Shown one piece after another: positions 44,833-55,312 of a DNA stretch of 64,000 nucleotides. How positions within the stretch are numbered: position 1 is the stretch's first letter; each line of letters opens with the position of its first letter. The DNA is from Agelas oroides (Eukaryota > Porifera > Demospongiae > Agelasida > Agelasidae). The position numbers were made by a program, and so were the translations under genes. A model generated the notes under the pieces. That model did no database searches, was not told the DNA's origin, and saw only the letters and a program-made list of their open reading frames with translations. The stretch is from contig OX422183.1 in the NCBI GenBank assembly GCA_949130485.1, positions 17,807,632 to 17,871,631 of the forward strand, written 5' to 3'.

Positions 44833-46298
44833 AAGATGTGGTCCACACTGACAGCAGTTATTCAATTTTTGCATTGAACCACTTGCGGGGAACCACTTGG
44901 CAAACTCTACCATCATCCATTTGCTGTATGGCTATAGAATAGTTGAAGAACAGCTACACATTAGCCACTGGGTGGTGGTAGTTCAAGGACTCTGCTTCAC
45001 AGTAGCTATAGGATGGTGGTGATTCAAGGTCTCTTTGCTAGTGCTGCACGCAAGAAACACAAAAACAACTTTGGCCAACAGCCACTAATGAAATTCATCT
45101 TCTGTTAGAACGGATGCGATGACATCATATATTTACCTCTCAGGATTCACTACCGCTTGTACATCGGGGCAGTGTGTATGCTCAGGTATGTGGTTGCATA
45201 TGCCGCAAGTGTCATGTAGCTAGCTCAACTAGTGCTATTTTGAAGGTTGTTCTAAATTTAAACAGTTCTCGATGCCTCATCAGATCACACCGGTGTACGG
45301 TGTGGGGTTCATTGTACCTAGCTAAGCCTAAGGCTATATTTGTGTATAAAAGCCGACCATGCCATTCTACTATGCCATTCTGCCTAGCTATTCTTTTCCA
45401 GGCCTGGCTTTCAGTACAGTATGCTAGTGACAAGACTGCATGCCTTGGTTTTCTCATCCTCTGCTGACATGCATATGAATCTGGCTATAGAGCCTGGACT
45501 AGTCTCATTTACTTACCAATCTGGCAACAGCTAGCCTACTGTCTAGTATTAACCAGAATGACTAATGATTAATTAGTCGTAGCCAGATGGTCTGGAACTA
45601 ACAGACAAGATGCAGGGTAGGTAGAGTCTCTAGTGCTAAGGCATTTCAATCATTGACACTACAGAGCACATGCACTTGATCTTCTGCCTCACTGATCTCA
45701 AATCACTGACACACAGAGTTCTGAAGGATGCTGTTGTGTTGGACACTTCCAGTGGTGTCACTGGTCATCTCAACACTTAACAGTGTTACAGGTTGGTGTT
45801 GTGTGGATGTTGTAACTGCTGCACTGACTCAGAAGAGCAATGAGTTATTGTATCCTATGTAAGATTTGTGCAGTACCCCCTCCTTGCACTCCAAGTTACA
45901 GTCATTTAGGGTGGTGCCCAGTGGATGTCTAGCCCAGTGGACAATCAATGCCTACAGGTGATGGTGATCAGCAGGGCTTGCTTCATGAAGTATACATGGC
46001 ACAGACTGATGACTGCATCATAGGGATAATGTAAAATACATCTCAATATTTGAGCCTAAGGCTGGCATAAGCACTTTGTATGGCTTTTCTTCGGAAGGAG
46101 AAATGCTTCCGGTCGGCTCCTATAAATGGGGGTTCTGACGGCACATACAAAGTGGCTGCTGCTTTTACCCAGCTCGCTGGTGGCAGCAAAAGTACCTCGG
46201 TACTAACCATGCAGAGTTAGAGTTAGCCTAAAGATCCAGCCTGAGAATCGAACAGTGTCTATGGATAAATGCCATCTATCCTCTGCTCCAATGCCAGA

Positions 46299-46370
46299 GC
46301 TCCAGTGGCTCAGTTGGTAAGAGCATCTGACCGGAATTCAGAGGACTCAGGTTCGAATCCTGGCTGGATC
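46299..46370 (+). ncRNA. tRNA-like sequence, probably SINE head or tRNA pseudogene
   Basis: The 72 bases fold as a tRNA: acceptor GCTCCAG/CTGGATC (one mismatch), D stem GCTC/GAGC, anticodon stem TCTGA/TCAGA with loop CCGGAAT, T stem TCAGG/CCTGG with loop TTCGAAT. The B box GGTTCGAATCC is perfect. Position 33 is C rather than the near-universal U, and the tail GGATCTCAAT-like sequence recurs near 10,000, so a retroposon origin is likelier than a working tRNA. The anticodon would read GGA. Confidence 0.6.
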
Positions 46371-47392
46371 TCAATGTCATTTTTCGCCAACTGATTTTAT
46401 GGTCACCTAATGAGTCACACTTCATCTTTCCTATCACTTTTGACAAACCTGCTCCCCCCAAGCATCTCTGTCGTATTCTCTAAACTGTTTCTTTCCACAC
46501 TTTCCTGGATGGCCTATTAAGGTAGGACAACCTTGAATTGTGGATTGGCCTGATTCCAACTCATGAATAGTACATTTGATCATGATGGTGCTATTAAGAT
46601 TTATTGGTTTAGTGACATTTTTTCATGGTGGCAACTGGAATCAACAAGGGGGCATGTCCTTTTGCTGTGGTGTGTGGCCCTTTGTAGTGGGCTGGCGACA
46701 CTTTCATGTGACCGGGTGGAACTTTGAAGATGTCCTCCAACACTTAAAAAAAGACACTAAGCAGATTTTCTAGCTTTTTGAATGTGATGCTTGGTCATTT
46801 GTGTGTGAAAAGCTGGGATTGAATGTTTAACATGCAGGAAAGGCCAAGAGCCATTCTGGAAGATGGGTATGATTACACAGTTCTCTGGCAAAGGTACTGT
46901 AGAATGGTGACTCTTCGACCTTGTAGATCCTGTCTGTTTTTGGGCTAGCCAGAATGTGTGTAAGTTGGCTCCAGTCTAGGGGCAATGACAGTTGTAACTA
47001 ATAATTATAATGTATGATGTCATAGTTGGTATGATGATCTAGTGCGCATGTGCAGTTCTGGGTCCTGCACCTCATGCTATGCCAGAAATAAAATGATGTC
47101 CTCTACTTGTCTAAATCCTCCTGCATCCAAGTGGTCACGACAACAGGGAGTACATAATTTTCTAGCCATAACTCCCTAGCCTAGAGGTGAAGCATGTCTA
47201 GTTTTGCATGGGGTGAGTTGAGCTTTCTGAAACTGGGTTCAGTTTTAGTTGGTTTCAGTGGAGGTGTGTCACGTTTTTCTTGAAAGGCAACATAGCCAAA
47301 TACCTGTTTTTGAGGTCAGCTGTGAACTTTTCCAGTAGACTGGATTTGAAGTGGTCCCATGACAAACCCATAGGTGAAGTTTTTACTTGTTT

Positions 47393-47428
47393 TGTGTGTG
47401 TGTGTGTGTGTGTGTGTGCATGTGTGTG

Positions 47429-47526
<98 letters not shown>
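47393..47526. repeat. Long TG microsatellite
   Basis: About 134 bp of TG with rare CA/CG interruptions. A CA run of 37 bp follows at 47,799-47,835. Confidence 0.97.
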
Positions 47527-47527
<1 letters not shown>

Positions 47528-47739
47528 AGGAAGACTAAAATGCTGTTATAGATAAGTTGGGTTAATAGTTGGTGAGAGATAGCTACTCAGCATATTGATG
47601 AATATTGGTAAATTAAGGTATGACAACCTTGGATCATGCCAAATCACATGGATGGCTAAATGTGCAAGGTCTACACACAAGACTGACAAACTGCTCCCTC
47701 TACCTGATAATGCCAATCTTTAGCCTCCCAGCTAAAATA

Positions 47740-47780
47740 GAAATTTGCACCCTCTCCAACTTGGAGAGGGTGCAAATTTC
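47740..47780. repeat. Perfect hairpin, 20-bp arms, 1-base loop
   Basis: GAAATTTGCACCCTCTCCAA, one C, then its exact reverse complement. It lies about 195 bp upstream of the gene D Ig exon. It is not part of any repeat family seen elsewhere in the window. Confidence 0.9.
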
Positions 47781-47795
47781 TCTGACCACATCATC

Positions 47796-47837
<42 letters not shown>

Positions 47838-47973
47838 CTCATAGCCTTTGTTCAGTAACCAGGGTGCTACATTTGCAACCATGTTGTAATTTGATTTACT
47901 TTTCCTCAGACCTAAATCTTGACCTTGGTGAAGTAGTTGTTTCACTTCATTGTGTAACCTTCCTCATCTCTAG

Positions 47974-48357
47974 CCACCATTACCCTGACCTCTACTCTGG
48001 ACGGGAGACAGGCTGCCTGCCCTGGGGAGTTGGTGACCTACACCTGCACCGTGACCCAGGGATTTCTTATCGGCTGGACTGCTGCTCCAGTTCTTGTGAA
48101 TCCTTCTCTGGTGCGCTTTGCACCCTCTGATCCAGCTAGGAGGATGGTGGGATGCAGTGATATTGCAACCATACAGTGTGCTAACTTGGACTTTCTGGCC
48201 ACCTTCACAAGTGTTGGCACTGTTGTAAATGGAGCAGCAGACATGACCTCCACCTTCAGGTTCACTGGAAGACCTGGGCTCAATGGAACAGTGGTAGAAT
48301 GCAGTGGTATGACCTCACCTCCTACACCATCAGAAAGCCACACTCTCACTGTTGCAG
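47974..48357 (+). CDS. Gene D exon: Ig-like domain (type 1) with GC donor
   Basis: 384 bp, phase 1-1: ACPGELVTYTCTVTQG, IGWTAAP, ATIQCANLDFLATF, MTSTFRFTGRPGLNGTVVEC and TLTVAG. It aligns with gene B's Ig, including the extra cysteine pair. The exon ends G|GCAAGTG: the donor is GC, not GT, in an otherwise ideal splice context. Confidence 0.8.
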
Positions 48358-49011
48358 GCAAGTGATAATGTTGCAGTAGATGAGCCCACATATAGAGAGA
48401 CATGGTATATAATCTCACACTGACTACCCAATATGTGATAGAAACTACCAGCCTACAAGTAGTAATTTGGGAGGTTTTAGTGGGAGAGGCTGCACACAGC
48501 TAAGGAACAAGCTACTTTTTGCACATTTTTCAATCTATCACAAATCCAGCATCTGGTACATGTGTTTGTAACTAACTATATTGCATCGCTACTTGGCTAG
48601 TGCTAGAAACTAGGTGGCAGTGGACTATTTAACTGTACCTTCAAAGCCCTTGGATGCTTACCCTGCACCAACCTGACTAAAACAGCTGTTTGCACTCAGG
48701 CAGGTATCTGTTGATGGCTTTTAAGTATGTACACTGCAGCTATGGCTGCAGCAAGGTACATGCTTCAGCTGTATAATTGTACATGTCTGAACAGTGAACA
48801 CGTACTTCACACCACACATGTCCACCGTTGACTGTTCTAATGTGTCTGATTCCATTAAGCATATGTTGCATGGAGTACAAGTGTAGGAATGGTTCTGCAT
48901 GTGAGGAGAAAAAGAATTGGTGGGGGGGATGAAAGACAGTGTTAACGTGGGCTTTCAGGTGTACAAAGTTTACATCTAAAGTATGTATCATGGTTCTTTC
49001 TCCCCTGACAG
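48358..49011 (+). other. Gene D intron before FN3
   Basis: 654 bases. The portion near 48,835-48,900 matches 475-560 at the gene A left end (ATGTTGCATGGAGT). No additional exon is seen. Confidence 0.5.
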
Positions 49012-49284
49012 ATCTCCCCTCTCCTCCCCGGACTCCCTCCTCCACTGTTCAGCAGTATGGTCGGGACAGTGTGACCCTTACAGTGCAGTGGCAGTCCCCA
49101 CAGTATGATGGTGGAGTTCCAGTCAACTACACCATCACTGTCAGTCCAGGCCTCAGTCCAGTCACCACCAGTGGAACAAGTGTTCCAGTCACTGTGCCTT
49201 ACAATGTGATACACACTGTCAGTATTGTGGCCACCAACTGCAATGGGAGCAGCAGTGCTGCCATGGTGACCATACCAGCCATAG
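49012..49284 (+). CDS. Gene D exon: fibronectin type III domain
   Basis: A 273-bp phase 1-1 exon with VQWQSPQYDGGVPVNYTITV and NVIHTVSIVATNCNG, ending TIPAIG. It is nearly identical in DNA to the other three FN3 exons. Confidence 0.9.
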
Positions 49285-50492
49285 GTACAGAAGCTGAGAA
49301 GGGCATTCTGCAGTTTTGCAAGTATTATGCATGTTAGATAAGACTTTTATTGGAAATGTATCTATAGACTGGATAGACAGTGAATGAACTACAGGTGGGC
49401 ATAATTATCATTCTATCCAGAGTACAACTTGCAACAGGATATAGCATTAGCATGGGTAAGATTGTTACCAGTGTATGCTGTATGAGGTAGTGTAAAAATT
49501 AATGATGTTGGAATGGGGCTTTGCCTGTATGTTGACTTTTGCTCTTATGCTATCATCCCTACCATAATTGCATACTTTTTGGAATGCTATCTCTAAATTT
49601 CTAACATTAAGCAATACTATAACCCAATTGAAAGTAATCAACTGCAATTTAATCAATGTACAAGTTAAGCAAACAAGCCACTGCAACTCCGTTCTGTGGT
49701 CGAGGAAATGCAACTGAACTGGAGGCCTGCATGGCATGCATATATAAACTTGGAGATCTTGACTACATGTCATAAGTGTGAATAGTAGCTACCTAAACAA
49801 TGCAAGAAATGTAAATATGCATTTCTGCTCCACTATACACTAAGCCTTAACATTTAACTAATCCCAGAAAGCTAGTCTATGGATATTCCATCTATAAATA
49901 ACTGTATCTACTACAGTATGCGTACACTGAAGGAATGGCAGAATGGCAGTATGGCAGAATGACAAAATGGGATGGCTCTTCTCGGCTTCCGTACATAGGT
50001 ATCTCTCAGTCTTTGGATGCTGAAAGTTCAAAGACAGCTAGCTAACATTTGTCTGGTTGATGTACATTATTCAACATCACTAATTGTACCATGTACATTT
50101 ATTTATTTTTAGCTATTTGTTACGCAGTAAGCACTCACGAAGTCTACCAAAGAAATTACAGTAACATTTAGCAACTTTGTTCCTCAGTACAGATCACAGC
50201 ACCATTTGTGAGTGGTAGCCTCAGCATTGAAGCTTTACTGTTTTATGGATTGTGTTCTTCTTGGTTAGGAATGTAGGTGGCACAGATGGTAAAGACTACC
50301 AGGTTTAACAACTGCCTTCAACATAGCACTTTAATCACAAATGTATAGCTGTTTTACTCATATGGAGGTGTACGCATCCACCTGCTTATGTAACATATTA
50401 AATACACATTGCATAGCTGCTTGTGTCTATTCTGATTACACTAGAACCCCTACATTTTCCTGCTTGTGTCTAATGCTTCTTTCTCTCTCCAG
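49285..50492 (+). other. Gene D intron, nothing recognised
   Basis: 1,208 bases between FN3 and CCP1. Apart from a short GGAATGGCAGAATGGCAGTA repeat near 49,935, nothing is recognised. Confidence 0.5.
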
Positions 50493-50672
50493 TCAACTGT
50501 AGTGATCCCACTCCTCCTAGTGATGGTTCCATTGATCCATATCAAAACACAACTGAAGGAGCTGAGATCTCATTTGGTTGTAACTCAATGTTTGTTCCAT
50601 CTACAAGGATGACTGCTACTTGTGCATCTAATGGGATGTGGACCCCTGACCCCAGCAGTCTTACATGCACAT
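50493..50672 (+). CDS. Gene D exon: CCP domain 1 (type a)
   Basis: A 180-bp phase 1-1 exon: NCSDPTPPSDGS, DPYQNTTEGAEISFGC, ATCASN and GMWTPDPSSLTC. It is the closest match to gene A CCP1. Confidence 0.9.
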
Positions 50673-50964
50673 GTGAGTATCTACTATAGTGTATGTACAC
50701 ATAATTATTACTAGGCTCACCTTTTGCCATTGGGGAGAGCCTGGGAACAAGGCCATATGCATTCACACACCTGGAGTGGGAAGTGTGAAAGTCGATGTAC
50801 ATGTCCTTTGAACTTAGAGAAGGCCTTGGAGATTAACTAAACTGATTTTTGTTGTTGTTATCCTATATATAGGATAACAGTGCAAATGACATATCTATGG
50901 GTTGAGAAAAAGGTAGAATAGTAAATTTGGGGTTACTTTAAACATTCAAACATCCTTTGTGCAG

Positions 50965-51144
50965 TTGACTGTGGTCGACCAGTTGCCCCACAGCGTGGAT
51001 ATCTGGAGAGCTACACTGACACAACAGAGGGTTCGGAGGTGTTCTACAGCTGTGACCCAGGTTTGGTTCCAGAGGGGAGGATGAGAGCTGTGTGCACTGG
51101 GAATGGGTGGAGTCCAAACCCTGCTGGTGTGAGCTGCACTGTAG
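50965..51144 (+). CDS. Gene D exon: CCP domain 2 (type b)
   Basis: A 180-bp phase 1-1 exon lacking an ATG-initiated frame: DCGRPVAPQRGYLESYTDTT, YSCDPGLVPEG, AVCTGNGW and SPNPAGVSC, then the GTATGT donor. In this copy ADL before the last Cys is AGV. Confidence 0.88.
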
Positions 51145-51356
51145 GTATGTTGACTGGTGTCGAATTCTTGTGTGAGCCAAAGGTGTTTTGAAGTTATGGT
51201 CCTCTCTCACATTTTTAAATGCAGGAAGTTACACTGCGTGCATGCAGATTTACTCAGTTTCATTGTGTATGCTGCAGACAGTAGTTGTTTATGAAGAAAC
51301 CACGAATACTAAGCTATGTTGTCCAAGAACTCACTGAGAAAGAGTAAGGGTTACTC

Positions 51357-51390
<34 letters not shown>

Positions 51391-51626
51391 TGGCGTACGG
51401 TAGTACGCCATATGTAGGGATGACCCCGAAAAAAAATGGCGGCCACATTCAAAGTGCACAAATGACACGCTCGAAATGTCCGCGTTAGATAAGTCAACGG
51501 CCTCCATGAGCCATATCAGACATTATCGAGTGCTTCCATGGGCAACAGGATCGTTAAATTTGCTGGAAAGCATCGCTAAGTACCTGACAGTCAAGTCGCT
51601 AAAAAAGGCAAATCGTCTATCTTCTG

Positions 51627-51657
<31 letters not shown>

Positions 51658-52038
51658 CTTCTTCTTCTTTTGCTCACCACGATAGCACGACAACGGCTGA
51701 AGCTATTACAACGATTCAAACGCGAAAGATCAGCATAAATTACTGGGTATTGTACCCACCACTCATCGTTCTCAAAGAAAGAAGTCGAATTAATCGGCGA
51801 TTCTCAGGTAACCCCACGCTTATGCTTGCTGCTATACGCCATTTTGTTAGAATAGAATATTCATAGCGATTACGTCAACAGAAGTTCAACAGCTACAGCA
51901 CGTGAAGTTGGCATGCAGCTGCGGTTATTCTACTTCCGTAGAGAACTTGACGATCGATTGATTCCCAAACGATTGCATATGTTGCTACTTTCATACAGCA
52001 GTTGACGTACTTGTGCTGGATTTGACAAGGAACGCAGT
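51145..52038. other. Breakpoint region after gene D with AT and TTC microsatellites
   Basis: Homology to gene A's intron fades near 51,335. (AT)15 lies at 51,359-51,388 and (TTC)14 at 51,629-51,670. Between and after them the DNA is CpG-richer than gene D. An open frame from 51,476 (MSALDKSTASMSHIRHYRVL) is unrecognised and runs into the TTC tract. Confidence 0.5.
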
Positions 52039-52200
52039 ATGCGTAACGTCCACAAGAAACGGGCGCGGGATAAGCAGAACTATCTGCGAAACAAAGAAAG
52101 CAAAAGGCAAGCGTCCCGTAACAAGTACTGGAAGAACCCGGAAAAACACTCTTACTCTCCAAGGGTTCCTTTACCACAGTTATGCCTTACCTCTTTATGA
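52039..52200 (+). CDS. Small basic ORF resembling the KRxASRxYYxxNPEK region of transposon proteins
   Basis: 53 codons: MRNVHKKRARDKQNYLRNKE, SKRQASRNKYWKNPEKH, then an unrelated tail and TGA. The Lys/Arg-rich NKESKRQASRNKYWKNPEK resembles repeats found upstream of helicase regions in large invertebrate transposon proteins (recalled pattern, not searched). It is probably a fragment of such an element. Translation in the host is doubtful. Confidence 0.35.
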   Translation: MRNVHKKRARDKQNYLRNKESKRQASRNKYWKNPEKHSYSPRVPLPQLCLTSL

Positions 52201-53097
52201 CCTATGTACCTGCCACCCACCATACACAACCTACACACACCTGCCCACAATGTATAACCAGCTATAGAAACTGTTCCTTGGACAACACACAACATACAGT
52301 GTTACAACCCTGTCATACAACAGAACAGGTAGACAGTCATGTATATACCACAGTGCCTTAGAACAACCACTCACACACACATGCACATACCCAATTAGAC
52401 AACAGTTACACCCATGATTCCATTGTCAAGTGGATAAGTGCAAACAGCTAACATCCTCCAGAAATCCATCAACATCAACAATAAACTACATAACAAGTCA
52501 TTTCACTTGGGGTGTGGTTACACAACAACAACAAAAAAAAAACAGAAACAAGTCACAAAAAAGTTTGCCAAACGCAAACAAGCACATGTAGGGATGAAAT
52601 CCTCAAAAACCAACCAAACAAGACGGGAACGACACCACAATACTTTTACACCATCCCTACATCTTGTGCCATTTTGCCACCTGTACACAACACAAAACCC
52701 TCTACATTTGTACTTATTAGCCCACACCAACCACAAACAAACATAGTACTTCACTCCATTCAACTATCTCACAAAATAACCCATCCTTCACAAAGCATTA
52801 CAAAATTACCACTACTCACTTCACAGCTACCTGTATACAAGACAACCCATATCTATCATGCTAAACAGGCATAAAACTTAACAACATAATGCACATTCCA
52901 ACATAACACACACACTCACCACTCCTCACTCACTCCACACCTTCTACACACAACTTGGACCATACCTGCTACACTCAGTAGCAACCACCAACAACACAAC
53001 ATACTCACTATGCACAACGCACCCACGCCACACCCTTCCATCTACAAGACAACCCTCTTCTACACACAACTAAAAAACAAATACAAACACACAGTTT
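52201..53097. repeat. G-poor, A/C-rich tract with one arm of an inverted repeat
   Basis: The plus strand is strikingly poor in G (ACACAACATACAGTG, CCACCAACAACACAACATAC and similar). Bases 52,552-52,679 are the left arm of an exact 128-bp inverted repeat. The frames are low-complexity Thr/His/Asn-rich and probably non-coding. Confidence 0.6.
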
Positions 53098-53225
53098 TGG
53101 CAAAATGGCACAAGATGTAGGGATGGTGTAAAAGTATTGTGGTGTCGTTCCCGTCTTGTTTGGTTGGTTTTTGAGGATTTCATCCCTACATGTGCTTGTT
53201 TGCGTTTGGCAAACTTTTTTGTGAC
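53098..53225. repeat. Right arm of exact 128-bp inverted repeat
   Basis: The reverse complement of 52,552-52,679 without a mismatch by eye. The arms are 418 bp apart. The right arm abuts the foldback element starting at 53,227. Confidence 0.92.
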
Positions 53226-53226
53226 T

Positions 53227-54164
53227 TTATATATATGTTCCGCGCAATCTGAGAATTTGCGCAATCTCGAGAATGCGTTGCGCATTCTCAGAATCCCGAG
53301 ATTGCGTTCTAATCTCGAGATTGCGCACTATACTTGCGCAATCTCGAGATTGCGCACTACATTGCGCTAACTCGAGATTGCGCAAGTATAGTGCGCAATC
53401 TCTTTTACCCCAACGCGCGCATGTGCAGAAACCATCTCGAGAAGCTACTAAAAAATGGCGACTTTGTGTAGTGTTGATTCATAATTTGCGTTATATCTTG
53501 TAAAATAGCAGAGTTCAGGCAATGATAGTTTGGCTTAGCTTGGTTGAAAACAAACCTGCCTTACTCAGGACGTAGTCAGGAGTCCTGCTAGTAAAGTTGG
53601 AATAAGCTACAACGGTGGAAACGCGGGTACCCGCTGTGTACCTGAAAATGACCAATAATACACGCAAAAGATGGCTGACAGTTTCAGCGAAGGTACGTGT
53701 CAACTGTCGCTGACACAATTAGATAGTATACACTCGATTGAACCAGTAGCGTGTGGCATATAAGCTGACTGTGGCCAACTACGATCGACAGGCAAACTTC
53801 GAACGCGACCTTCTCTTCTGTTGCTCATCAATACACAGCATTACTCACTCTTCCAGATCGCAGTATGCCTCCTATGGAGGTAGACGCCGCTTATCAAGGA
53901 TGTCTTCCATCCTGCGAGCTACACAGTAGATCACTCACTGTCGGGCGTACAGGCAAAGTTCGTAGATTGCGCACACGTGTTACGCAATCTCCAGATTGCG
54001 CACACATATTACGCAATCTCCAGATTGCGCACATGTGTTACGCAATCTCCAGATTGCCTGCGCAATCTCGAGATTAGAACGCAATCTCGGGATTCTGAGA
54101 ATGCGCAACGCAATCTCGAGATTGCGCAAATTCTCAGATTGCGCGGAACATATATATATATATA
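53227..54164. mobile_element. Foldback element made of GCGCAATCTCGAGATTGCGC palindromes
   Basis: Both ends are TATATATGTTCCGCGCAATC followed by about 100 bp of inverted arm. Inside the arms, short palindromes such as GCGCAATCTCGAGATTGCGC (53,336-53,355) and ACGCAATCTCCAGATTGCGC-like units repeat. The centre contains the 190-bp segment also found at 4,258-4,451. It is inserted in a TATATA stretch. No transposase frame is present, so it would be non-autonomous. Confidence 0.82.
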
Positions 54165-54463
54165 GCCACATCAACACAGATTTTGTTAGGAGAGTCACTG
54201 TGTTCCCTCAACCTTGACCATGCAAGCAAGCATAAATAGCTTGGCAAGCACATCCATATGTGAAAAGTATTGGATTAGGGATCTGGGGAGGTACAGATGT
54301 CAATCAGACACTATGGCTATTATTGAATTCACTAGCTACTCAATTTTGAGTGGCTACTATTCAAGTGTGGCATCTAGCTATTCCTCTGCAAAGTGTGTAC
54401 CAGTAGGAGCACATGCATCTATCAAACTGTCATGAAGTAACCCCTCCCAATTCCCTTCCTTCT

Positions 54464-54568
54464 TAGCCTCATTTCCAGGCTCTCATACCTCCAGCTTTTA
54501 CCGCCTGCTGTATGAAAAGTGGAAACGTTGAAAGCTGTGGGGGCGTGAGAGCCTGGGAATGAGGCTAG
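54464..54568. mobile_element. Palindromic MITE of the TAGCCTCATTTCCAGG family
   Basis: TTAGCCTCATTTCCAGGCTC and GAGCCTGGGAATGAGGCTA form inverted ends around about 65 bp. Confidence 0.75.
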
Positions 54569-54804
54569 TCCATGTATCATGATATGGTTTGTTCACATGC
54601 TAGCCTCATACGTATACTAGCTGCAGCTACTATTTGAAGGTAGCCACTGAATGCTTCTAATTGTGCAAGAAAGTGGTAACTTATTAAGGATGATACAACA
54701 CATTCTCAAAAAGGTCCGGAATTTTTTTATTCCGCATTACAAGATTTCCACTAAATTTCGATTGTTTTTGAGCCAAAACATCAAAACGCCTCAGGATATG
54801 GCAG

Positions 54805-55312
54805 GTGTTTAGGACCTAAACGTGGCGGGGTGTTTAGGACCTAAACATGGCGGGGTGTTTAGGACCTAAACATTGTGGGGTGTTTAGGACCTAAACATTG
54901 CAGGGTGTTTAGGACCTAAACGTGGTGGGGTGTTTAGGACCTAAACGTGGCGGGGTGTTTAGGACCTGAACATTGTGGGGTGTTTAGGACCTAAACATTG
55001 GAGGGTGTTTAGGACCTAAACGTGGTGGGGTGTTTAGGACCTAAACGTGGCGGGGTGTTTAGGACCTAAACATTGCAGGGTGTTTAGGACCTAAACATTG
55101 CAGGGTGTTTAGGACCTAAACATTGCAGGGTGTTTAGGACCTAAACATGACAGGGTGTTTAGGACCTAAACGTGGTGGGGTGTTTAGGACCTAAACACTG
55201 CAGGGTGTTTAGGACCTAAACACTGCAGGGTGTTTAGGACCTAAACATTGCAGGGTGTTTAGGACCTAAACATTGCAGGGTGTTTAGGACCTAAACGTGG
55301 TGGGGTGTTTAG
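54805..55312. repeat. 25-bp satellite with 15-bp palindrome, about 20 copies
   Basis: The constant core GTGTTTAGGACCTAAAC includes the odd-length palindrome GTTTAGG-A-CCTAAAC. The eight or so bases between cores take only a few forms (GTGGCGGG, ATTGCAGG, ATTGTGGG, ACTGCAGG). The unit length is constant at 25 bp throughout. Confidence 0.95.

Larger units (their letters stand above)
42966..47973. other. Intergenic region C-D
   Basis: AATAAA at 43,200-43,205 is a likely gene C polyadenylation signal, matching gene A in position. The shared inverted-repeat block (43,205-43,293) and shared 3'-flank block (44,020-44,480) follow. Then come a MITE, a 25-bp tandem repeat, a tRNA-like element and TG/CA repeats. 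No signal-peptide exon for gene D was recognised. Confidence 0.5.
47974..51144 (+). other. Gene D locus: Ig-FN3-CCP-CCP, 3' part missing from window
   Basis: Four phase-1 exons encode an Ig (type 1, like gene B), FN3 and CCP types a and b. Intron sequence still resembles gene A's CCP2-CCP3 intron until about 51,335 (TTTATGAAGAAACCA is shared), then an AT microsatellite and repeat-rich DNA begin. No type a/c/d CCP or TM exon was found up to 64,000. It is either a truncated copy or a gene with a very large intron. Confidence 0.75.

Noticed and set aside
47280-47555. Cys/Val repeat protein over the TG microsatellite
   Set aside because: Low-complexity translation of a dinucleotide repeat.
54805-55312. 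Regular repeats with a palindrome, CRISPR-like
   Set aside because: The variable part is only about eight bases and drawn from a few forms, units are 25 bp, and the context is eukaryotic. It is a satellite.
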